Source of the DNA: JBKHJZ01 sp046537875
Lineage (GTDB): Bacteria > Actinomycetota > Acidimicrobiia > Acidimicrobiales > VFJN01
Assembly: GCA_046537875.1 (NCBI GenBank)
Contig: JBKHJZ010000106.1
Span: forward strand, 1 to 11,399
Direction of reading: 5' to 3'
DNA: 11,399 nt
In this document: positions 6,141 through 11,399 of the stretch, one piece after another
How positions within the stretch are numbered: the stretch's first letter is position 1
Layout of the letters: the number at the start of each line of letters is the position of its first letter
The notes under the pieces: generated by a model
The model's database searches: none
The model's input: only the letters and a program-made list of their open reading frames with translations
What the model was told of the DNA's origin: nothing
Program-made: the position numbers and the translations under genes

Positions 6141-6983
6141 TCAGCCGGCCAGTCCCGAGGCGAGCGCCATGGCAACCGCACCGAAGGCGAGCGCGGGGCC
6201 GAACGGGAAGGGGGCGTTGCGTCGCCGCACAGCCAGCAGGGCGGCGCCCCACAGCGTGCCCACCAGGCTGCCGACGAAGAGCGCTGCGAACACCAGTTGC
6301 AGCGGTGCGAGCACCGGGTCGTCCGCCGACCACCCCACCCACCCGAGCACCGCACCGGCCACGACACCGAGGCGCACGTCGCCGAACCCCAGCAGCCGCG
6401 GTGACACGAGGTACAGAACGCCGAGCAGCCCACCGAAGCCCGCGGCGCCGATCGCTGCGCCACCGATCGACCGGACGGGCACCTCCCCGGCGAGCGCGAC
6501 CGCGGCGAGCAGCGCCGCCGACACGGCGGCGCCGGTCGCCCAGGCGAAGCGCGTGGGGATCCGCATGACCCACAGGTCGACCGCCGACATCGCCACGGCT
6601 CCGGCCACCAACAGGAGCACTGCCGGGAGCGCCCACGACCATCCCCAGGTCGCCGCCGCGAGGCCGAACCCCACGCCGGTGACCGCCTCGACGGCACCGG
6701 TCCAGGGGCGCCGGGGGGCTCCACACCAGCGGCACCTCCCGGCCGACGCGGTCCAGGCGAGAAGCGGGAGCCCGACCGGGCCGAGCGGCCGGCCGCACTC
6801 CCCGCACCCGGCGGGCCACCGGCCGAGCTCCCGCCGGTCGGGGACGCGTCCCAGCACCAGCGGCACCGCGACGCGCCAGCCGACCCAGCGGAGGATCGCG
6901 TGGTTGAGCAGAGGGGCGACCACCCCCCACCCGAGCACGACCGCCGCCAGCACGAGCACCCACGACCGCTCACCGCTGGCCAT
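6141..6983 (-). CDS. Type IV prepilin peptidase (A24 family, leader peptidase / N-methyltransferase type)
   Basis: A 280-residue integral membrane protein that would cleave the leader from type IV prepilins or pseudopilins at the cytoplasmic face. The N-terminal cytoplasmic loop holds a zinc-binding four-cysteine set, C60-x2-C63 and C84-x2-C87. The two catalytic aspartates are D136 in SAVDLWVMRIP and D202 in the GFGD motif (199-202), as in A24 aspartic proteases. Hydrophobic segments at the N-terminus (about 8-31) and from about 97 onward suggest seven or eight transmembrane helices. Length and order match the PilD/PulO form with its N-terminal domain. The ATG has a GGGGG ribosome binding site about 7 nt upstream. 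It lies 81 nt after the DUF4388 gene and 225 nt before aroC. No pilin or pilus assembly gene is in the window, so its substrates are elsewhere. Confidence 0.93.
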   Translation of the reverse strand: MASGERSWVLVLAAVVLGWGVVAPLLNHAILRWVGWRVAVPLVLGRVPDRRELGRWPAGCGECGRPLGPVGLPLLAWTASAGRCRWCGAPRRPWTGAVEAVTGVGFGLAAATWGWSWALPAVLLLVAGAVAMSAVDLWVMRIPTRFAWATGAAVSAALLAAVALAGEVPVRSIGGAAIGAAGFGGLLGVLYLVSPRLLGFGDVRLGVVAGAVLGWVGWSADDPVLAPLQLVFAALFVGSLVGTLWGAALLAVRRRNAPFPFGPALAFGAVAMALASGLAG

Positions 6984-7064
6984 CCGACCGCCCCCTGCGG
7001 CGAACCCCGAGCGGCCGCCCGGGCAGGCACGGCGACACGGCGACGTGCCCGCCCGCGCGCGCCC

Positions 7065-8789
7065 TCAGCTGCGGATCGAGGAGAGGAAGTGGACGAGGCG
7101 GCCCCGCTGGGCGACGTCATCGCCCGGGGCCGGACCTCGGCCGCCCTGCGCTCCCCCGGCAGGCCCGATCGTCGCTTCCACGGCGGCCCGGGCCTCGGGG
7201 CTCATCGCCGCCACGTGCGACGCCACCTCGCCCTCGCCCAGGCGCGGGCCGCCGCCGAACGGCGAACCGCCGCCGCCGATCCGCGGCGCACCGAGGCTGT
7301 GGACCCCGCTGAACGGGTGCGACTCCCTCGGAGCTCCCGCGGGCCCCTCGTCGGCCGCCCAGCGCAGATCCGCCGGCATCGCCGAGGACGACAGAGCCCG
7401 GATCCGGCCGGTGTCGCTCAGCCGCGGGCGCTGCGTCCGCCCGGTGTCGTACGGCGGGAGCGCCTGCCCCTGCCCGGCCTCGCCGGGGGCCGCTCTGCCC
7501 GGGCCTCGCCGCGAGGGGGTACGGCCGGTGCCCCGCCCACGGGCCTGCCCACCGGTTGCCGGCGGTCCGGCGGGGACCGGTGGACCTGCGGGCATCGATG
7601 GTGGGCCCGCGGGAGCGGCCGGAGGACCGGCGGGAGCGGCCGGAGGACCGGCGGGAGCCCGCGGAGAACCCGCCGGGGGCGGCGGTCCGGCCGGCGCGGC
7701 CGGCGGGCCCACCGGGGGATGCCGCGGGGCCGGCGTCACCGGGCCAGTGGGTGGCCTACCGGCGGACGCCTCGGCGACCGGCGGCGGGGTGGGTGGCCCC
7801 TGCGACGATCGATCACGTGCCCGACGCGACGCCAGGGTCCGGCCCGGCCGGTCCGGGGCAGGCGGCGGCTGGCCGTCGGCAGGAGACGGGTGCGACGCCC
7901 GGTCCCCGTCTGCCGGGGCGGCTCGCCCTCGACGAGAGCCCCGAGCGCCGTTCGCGCCCGATTGCTCGCGGTCCCGGGGGCGATCGGGCCCTCCCCCCAG
8001 GGGTGCGGGGCCGTTGGCCGCCGCCCCGGTCGCCGGTTCGGCGGGGATCACCGGCTGCGAGCCGCTGTCACCCTGCAGCCAGCCCGCCCGCTGGGTCCCG
8101 GTGGCCGGGGTGGCGTCGGTCGGAACGGCGGGGGGCGGCGTGTCGTCGAGGCGGGTGCGGGCGGCCCGGCGACCGAGGAGGCCACTGCCCTCGGAGCGCC
8201 GCAACGTGCGGGGCGGGGCAGCGGCGTCGCGCCGCCGCGTCTCGGGCTCGGACACCTCGGCCACGCCCAGATCGACGAGGTCCCGCACGACCCGCGACAC
8301 CCCGAGCTCGCTCAGCCCGAGCTGCCCGGCGAGCTCGGACACGCTCCTGCCCGACGCCACCGCGACGACCGAACGCCACCGATCGGCGTCGATGGTGACC
8401 TCGTCGGAGGGCAGGTCGTCGCAGAGCCGCACGCGATGGTCGAGCGACGGCACCACGACCTCGAGCTCGTTCCATTCGTTGAGCAACGCCGATGCTCGCC
8501 GGAGGAGACCGTCGATCTCCTCCGGCTTGCCGGCGTCGTCGGTCTCGTCGTCGGTGTCGAACGCGAACGCCCCGCTCTCGAACCGGAGGAGCTCGAAGAC
8601 GACCTCCTCGTTCGGAGCCCCGTCGAGCGCCCGGTCGGCCCGGGAGGCCACGACCGCGCCGTCCCGCATCCACACGCTGCCGTGCCCGCGGTCGCCGTCG
8701 AGCCGGAGCCGGCCTGTCTTGCCGGTTCCCGCCAGCAGCCGCAGGACATCGGGCAACGAGAACGTGTCGAGTGTTCCTTGCAGCGCCAA
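7065..8789 (-). CDS. DUF4388 (PATAN-like) domain protein with winged-helix-like segment and long disordered tail
   Basis: A 574-residue protein from TTG 8789. Residues 1-80 read ALQGTLDTFSLPDVLRLLA, TGKTGRLRL, GSVWMRDGAVVAS and FELLRFESGAFAF, the order typical of DUF4388, a relative of the PatA N-terminal (PATAN) domain found in gliding, twitching and signalling proteins. Residues about 138-180 (WRSVVAVASGRSVSELAGQLGLSELGVSRVVRDLVDLGVAEV, here shortened to its key part SVSELAGQLGLSELGVSRVV) resemble a winged helix-turn-helix. From about 190 to 510 it is low-complexity Pro/Ala/Gly/Arg, with APAGPPA repeats and several PPP runs. A short conserved-looking end follows with SPEARAAVEATIG and RLVHFLSSIRS. 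TTG was chosen for its perfect GGAGGT site and the family N-terminus; GTG 8915, overlapping the aroE stop as GTGA, would add 42 low-complexity residues. Function is unknown; the neighbour suggests type IV pilus control, as inference. Confidence 0.8.
   Translation of the reverse strand: MALQGTLDTFSLPDVLRLLAGTGKTGRLRLDGDRGHGSVWMRDGAVVASRADRALDGAPNEEVVFELLRFESGAFAFDTDDETDDAGKPEEIDGLLRRASALLNEWNELEVVVPSLDHRVRLCDDLPSDEVTIDADRWRSVVAVASGRSVSELAGQLGLSELGVSRVVRDLVDLGVAEVSEPETRRRDAAAPPRTLRRSEGSGLLGRRAARTRLDDTPPPAVPTDATPATGTQRAGWLQGDSGSQPVIPAEPATGAAANGPAPLGGGPDRPRDREQSGANGARGSRRGRAAPADGDRASHPSPADGQPPPAPDRPGRTLASRRARDRSSQGPPTPPPVAEASAGRPPTGPVTPAPRHPPVGPPAAPAGPPPPAGSPRAPAGPPAAPAGPPAAPAGPPSMPAGPPVPAGPPATGGQARGRGTGRTPSRRGPGRAAPGEAGQGQALPPYDTGRTQRPRLSDTGRIRALSSSAMPADLRWAADEGPAGAPRESHPFSGVHSLGAPRIGGGGSPFGGGPRLGEGEVASHVAAMSPEARAAVEATIGPAGGAQGGRGPAPGDDVAQRGRLVHFLSSIRS
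7610..7672. repeat. 21-bp in-frame tandem repeat in the DUF4388 gene
   Basis: Two identical 21-bp units (7610-7630 and 7631-7651) are followed by a degenerate third (7652-7672). On the minus strand they encode a Pro-Ala-Gly-Pro-Pro-Ala-Ala heptapeptide. Looser copies of the same peptide extend the repetitive stretch to roughly 7558-7712. Exact nucleotide identity implies recent duplication or slippage. Confidence 0.8.
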
Positions 8790-8795
8790 CGCCGT

Positions 8796-8801
8796 ACCTC
8801 C
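8796..8801 (-). promoter_or_regulatory. Shine-Dalgarno that decides the DUF4388 start
   Basis: GGAGGT on the minus strand lies 6 nt (ACGGCG) before TTG 8789. It is a full anti-16S match at good spacing and supports the TTG over the upstream GTG at 8915. Confidence 0.8.
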
Positions 8802-8838
8802 GGTGTGCAGGGGTCGCTCCGTCTCCCAGCGCGAGGCC

Positions 8839-8844
8839 AGACTA
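8839..8844 (-). promoter_or_regulatory. Candidate -10 element for the DUF4388-prepilin peptidase unit
   Basis: TAGTCT, within TTTAGTCT, on the minus strand is an A/T-rich island in the 122-nt gap between aroE and the TTG start. A start near 8832 would give a 5' leader of about 43 nt containing the GGAGGT site. No clear -35 was seen. Confidence 0.3.
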
Positions 8845-8911
8845 AACGCTCGGTCGGGCGCGCGCCCAGCGGCGGTTCGACCACGCGCCGCAGACCCGCT
8901 GGCGCCCTCCG

Positions 8912-9802
8912 TCACGCCACGGATCCCCGGTGCCGCCGGGAGAGCTCGGCCACGACCGCCGCGGACATCGCTTCGAGCGGTGCGGCCTCACCGGTCCACC
9001 GCTGGAACGCGTGCGCCGCCTGGTGGATGAGCATGCCGAGCCCGTTGACAGCCACCGCTCCCCGTTCACGCGCCGCAGCCACCAGCGGCGTGGTGGCCGG
9101 CTCGTAGACCAGGTCGACGACGACCTGCCCGGGCCGGAGCACCCCGGGGTCGAGCGGTAGCGGCTCCGGCGTGCCGTCGGCCTGCACGACCACCCCCATG
9201 CCCAGCGGGGTCGCGTTGACGACGAGATCGGCCTCGCCGATGTCGGTGTGGCCGCCCACCCGCCCGACCGGCCCGGCGAGCGCGGCCGCCCGCTCGGCGG
9301 GCCCGCGCGACCGGTTGACCACCGCCACGTCCGCCGCCCCCGCGCGGCCGAGCGCCCACGCGACCGCCCGCCCCGCACCGCCCGCACCGACCACCACGCA
9401 CCGCAACCCGGCGGGATCGATCCCCTCGTCGAGCCGGAGCGCGTCGACGAAGCCCGCAGCATCCGTGTTGTCGCCGACCAGGCGATCGCCGGCCCGGTAG
9501 ACGCAGTTCACGGCCCCGAGCGCATCGGCGACCGTCGTGCGCTCGTCGACCGCCTCCCAGGCTTCCGCCTTGTGCGGCATCGTGACCGACAGTCCCTCGA
9601 TGCCGAGCGCCCGCATGCCGGCCAGCGCCGCCCCACTGAGCCCGGCGGGCACCTCGAACGCCAGGAACACCCAATCGAGCCCAGCGGCCGCGAAGGCGGC
9701 GTTGTGGATCGTCGGTGAGAGGGAGTGGCGCACCGGTGACCCGATCACCGCAGCCACGTGCGTGGTGCCGCTGACCGGGATGCGCTCACCGGGCACGGTC
9801 AC
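8912..9802 (-). CDS. aroE: Shikimate dehydrogenase (NADP+)
   Basis: About 296 residues, within the AroE range. It reduces 3-dehydroshikimate to shikimate with NADPH in the cytoplasm, step four of the pathway. Signatures, numbered from this start: VIGSPVRHSLSP with the shikimate-binding serines at 27 and 29, SVTMPHK with catalytic K78, AVNCV with N99, GDNTDAAGF with catalytic D114, the nucleotide-binding VVVGAGGAGRAV near 136-147, VNRS for the cofactor phosphate, VNATPLGM, and NGLGMLIHQAAHAF near the end. All core residues are intact. GTG 9802 overlaps the mltG stop as GTGA and matches the coupling seen elsewhere in this cluster; GTG 9808, two codons upstream, is an equally readable start. The mltG-aroE pair is common in Gram-positive chromosomes. 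The other aro genes resume about 3 kb downstream, after two unrelated genes. Confidence 0.96.
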   Translation of the reverse strand: MTVPGERIPVSGTTHVAAVIGSPVRHSLSPTIHNAAFAAAGLDWVFLAFEVPAGLSGAALAGMRALGIEGLSVTMPHKAEAWEAVDERTTVADALGAVNCVYRAGDRLVGDNTDAAGFVDALRLDEGIDPAGLRCVVVGAGGAGRAVAWALGRAGAADVAVVNRSRGPAERAAALAGPVGRVGGHTDIGEADLVVNATPLGMGVVVQADGTPEPLPLDPGVLRPGQVVVDLVYEPATTPLVAAARERGAVAVNGLGMLIHQAAHAFQRWTGEAAPLEAMSAAVVAELSRRHRGSVA

Positions 9803-11136
9803 CCGCACATGCCGGCGTCCTGGCAGCGCTGCTTGGCCTCCACGAACTCGTCGTAGTCGGCGGTGAAGATGTGCGTGTCCCCGTCCCCGTCCGCATCGAG
9901 GACGGAGTACAACCAGTCACCGTCGGGGGGGTTCAACGCAGCCTCCAGGCTCGCCCGGCCCGGCGAAGCGATCGGTGTCGGCGGCAGACCCGGGCGGACC
10001 CGGGTGTTGTACGGCGAGTCGCTCTCGAGGTCGGCAGCCGTGAGGGTGCAGGGATCCTCGTCCTTCTCGTAGCAGCTGGTGGCGTCGATGGCCAGGGGCT
10101 CGTTCCGGTCGAGCCGGTTGTAGATGAGCCGAGCGACCTTGCCCCGCTCCTCGTCGACGCGCGTCTCCCCTTCGACGAGGGAGGCGACGATCACGACCTC
10201 GTAGGGCGACAGGCCGACGGCATGGGCCCGGGAGCGTGCGTCGAGCTCTCCCATCACGGCATCGAATTGCTCCACCATCCGTGCGATCAGCGCAGCCTCG
10301 TCGTCGCCCTCTTCGATCCGGTAGGTCTCCGGGAACAGGGTGCCCTCCTTCGACGTCTGGCCGTCGGGCAGGTACTCGGAGCGCATGGCGGGGTCGTTCA
10401 GGGCCGCCAGGACGGCCGGGGCGGAGAACCCCTCGACGCCTTCCTCGGGGTCGGTCAACCGGCCCACGATCTGGGCCACCGTGAAGCCCTCGGGGATGGT
10501 GACGGTGTCGGCGTCGGGCGGCAGCGGCCCCGCCTCGAGGACCTCGATGGCCTCGTCGTACGAGGAGTTGCGCTGCATCTCGTACTGACCCGCCTGGATC
10601 GAGCTGACCCGGTTGACCCGCGTGTACCACTGCCAGACGAACGCGTTCCGGATGATGCCGTTCTCCTCCAGCGCGTCACCGATCTGCGCCGTCGAGAAAC
10701 CCGGCTCGATCTCCACGATCACCCGCTGACCCGGCGAGCCCGGCGGGTCGACCTGCTCCCGGACCCATCGCCATGCGAAGAACCCGCCCACGACGCCGGC
10801 GACCGCCAGAAGGGCGAGCACCGCGAGCACGGTCCGGCATCCGCGGCGCCGCCCGAGATCCTCGTCGTCCTCGTCGCCGTACGCGTCGTCGTACACCTCG
10901 TCGCCGTACACGTCCTCGCCGTACGCGTCGTCGTAGGAGTCACCGTAGGGGTTGTCGTACGCCCCTGGACCCTCACCGGCGTACGGGACGGCGGGGAACG
11001 CCCCGCTGTGGCGCCCCCCGGGCGGCGCCGCAGGGGGGCCGGCGTCGCGCGGCGGCCGAGCGGACGGGCCGACCCGGTAGCCACCCGTGTCCCGCGGATC
11101 GCCCGGCGGCAGCCCCGGTCCTCCGACCGGCGGCAC
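9799..11136 (-). CDS. mltG: Endolytic transglycosylase MltG (YceG-like), N-terminus probably longer than this first in-frame start
   Basis: At least 445 residues. MltG cleaves nascent peptidoglycan glycan strands at the outer face of the membrane. A cytoplasmic N-terminal part is Pro/Gly-rich, then a Tyr/Asp/Gly repeat (about 60-94) is followed by basic GRRRGCR and one transmembrane helix (about 102-122). The extracytoplasmic part has a LysM-like segment (IVEIEPGFSTAQIGDALEENGII region) and the YceG catalytic domain: GTLFPETY at 265-272, ASLVEGETRVDEER with the likely catalytic E322, KVARLIYNRL, SPYNTRVRPGLPPTPIASPGRASLEAALNP, and a C-terminal THIFTADYDEF. GTG 11136 lies inside a 39-bp coding repeat whose other copy has GGG at that position, and codon usage stays good upstream to about 11223, so it is probably an internal valine. 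No in-frame start exists upstream in the window. The stop overlaps aroE. Confidence 0.92.
   Translation of the reverse strand: MPPVGGPGLPPGDPRDTGGYRVGPSARPPRDAGPPAAPPGGRHSGAFPAVPYAGEGPGAYDNPYGDSYDDAYGEDVYGDEVYDDAYGDEDDEDLGRRRGCRTVLAVLALLAVAGVVGGFFAWRWVREQVDPPGSPGQRVIVEIEPGFSTAQIGDALEENGIIRNAFVWQWYTRVNRVSSIQAGQYEMQRNSSYDEAIEVLEAGPLPPDADTVTIPEGFTVAQIVGRLTDPEEGVEGFSAPAVLAALNDPAMRSEYLPDGQTSKEGTLFPETYRIEEGDDEAALIARMVEQFDAVMGELDARSRAHAVGLSPYEVVIVASLVEGETRVDEERGKVARLIYNRLDRNEPLAIDATSCYEKDEDPCTLTAADLESDSPYNTRVRPGLPPTPIASPGRASLEAALNPPDGDWLYSVLDADGDGDTHIFTADYDEFVEAKQRCQDAGMCG
10876..10935. repeat. Tyr/Asp/Gly-encoding repeat in mltG
   Basis: An identical 18-bp word (10876-10893 and 10918-10935, 42 bp apart) sits in a stretch rich in GTCGTCGTA and GCCGTA. 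On the minus strand it encodes alternating YDDAYGD/YGED units just before the basic flank of the transmembrane helix. The unit is in frame. Confidence 0.65.
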
Positions 11137-11194
11137 GGGACCCGTGGTCCTGCCCGGCCCACCGACCGGCGGCCCGGGACCCGTGGTCCTGCCC
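11123..11194. repeat. 39-bp direct repeat, two copies, spanning the apparent mltG start
   Basis: A 33-bp sequence at 11123-11155 recurs at 11162-11194 with one A/C difference, a period of 39 bp. In the mltG frame this encodes a 13-residue unit twice, GRTTGP-(G/V)-PPVGGP. The one variable position is the codon GTG (11136) in one copy and GGG in the other. The period is a multiple of three, which points to this being coding sequence. Confidence 0.8.
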
Positions 11195-11234
11195 TGCCCA
11201 CGGCCCTGGCCACCGGGCCGCCCCGGTCCTCTCC

Positions 11235-11399
11235 GAGGAGGAGACCATCGATCCGGACGCCCTCGCGGACGGTCTCCGGTCGCTGTTCGGGGAGGAGGAC
11301 ATCGACCGGATCCCTCCGTGGCAGCGCCGGGCGGATCGCCTGGCTCTGGAGCTGCGGCGCCTGCCGCCGCGGCGGGCCGCTCCGGAGAAGCTCGAGCCC
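11235..11399 (+). CDS. Probable 5'-incomplete plus-strand coding fragment, unknown function
   Basis: The plus frame beginning GAG at 11235 runs 55 codons to the window edge. By my count its G+C by codon position is about 85%, 49% and 89%, the pattern of real genes here. It reads as a soluble, charged protein with EEETIDPDALADGL, RSLFGEEDIDRIPPW and QRRADRLALELRRLP, suggesting amphipathic helices. The codon-aligned minus frame gives similar composition but a Pro/Arg/Leu-rich, shadow-like product. There is no ATG, GTG or TTG in frame from the divergent gene boundary to the edge. A GAGGAGGAG run resembling a ribosome binding site precedes an ATC codon at 11247. I do not recognise the family. It may be a divergent gene whose start was lost by an indel or assembly join, or it may not be a gene. 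Confidence 0.35.

Noticed and set aside
4621..6963. A minus-strand open frame of 780 codons across aroC and the prepilin peptidase in another frame
   Set aside because: It is Arg/Gly/Pro-rich, with no motifs, and it crosses the palindromic spacer. The real genes in the other frame have full catalytic motifs.
5830..9030. A plus-strand open frame of more than 1000 codons
   Set aside because: It is antisense to aroC, the prepilin peptidase and the DUF4388 gene, is dominated by Ser/Arg/Pro/Thr, and has no recognisable domain. It is a GC-driven shadow.
9823..9835. CTGGCAGCG near the mltG 3' end as a third palindrome copy
   Set aside because: The opposite arm is missing and the bases encode the conserved reading frame of the MltG C-terminus (QRCQ). 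Chance match.

Overview
The window is very GC-rich, with strong G/C preference at third codon positions. It carries a long run of genes all read from the minus strand, right to left. The chain mltG-aroE-(DUF4388, prepilin peptidase)-aroC-aroKB-aroQ-M24 peptidase-efp-nusB is a chromosomal housekeeping arrangement of high-GC Actinobacteria. The GC content, the PGKGP-type EF-P, the AroK-AroB fusion and the DUF4388/prepilin peptidase insertion fit a deep actinobacterial lineage such as Acidimicrobiia; that placement is inference. There is no tRNA, rRNA, CRISPR array, insertion sequence or phage gene.

Layout in transcription order: (1) At the right edge, a probable plus-strand coding fragment (11235-11399, no start codon) faces mltG, whose own 5' end looks incomplete. 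(2) mltG (septal/peripheral peptidoglycan lytic transglycosylase) overlaps aroE (shikimate dehydrogenase) by 4 nt. (3) A DUF4388/PATAN-type protein with a winged-helix-like segment and a long Pro/Ala/Gly-rich disordered tail follows; it starts at a TTG with a perfect Shine-Dalgarno. Next comes a type IV prepilin peptidase. (4) A 225-nt spacer holds two near-identical 50-nt palindromic elements. (5) aroC, a fused aroK-aroB and aroQ are overlapped head to tail. (6) An M24 Xaa-Pro-type peptidase, efp, nusB and a truncated GNAT acetyltransferase follow, the last two with an ATGA overlap.

The aro genes together encode 3-dehydroquinate synthase, type II dehydroquinase, shikimate dehydrogenase, shikimate kinase and chorismate synthase. 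That is the shikimate pathway except DAHP synthase and EPSP synthase, which are not in view. The distal genes concern translation and transcription (EF-P, NusB) and peptide turnover. Two TANNNT hexamers lie exactly 6 nt before GTG start codons (aroC and the M24 peptidase), which suggests leaderless internal promoters that split the cluster into sub-operons.

I saw no obviously new defence or mobile system. The most notable items are the duplicated palindromic elements before aroC, the DUF4388/prepilin-peptidase pair embedded in a shikimate cluster, the leaderless-promoter geometry, and the odd coding structure at the right edge.
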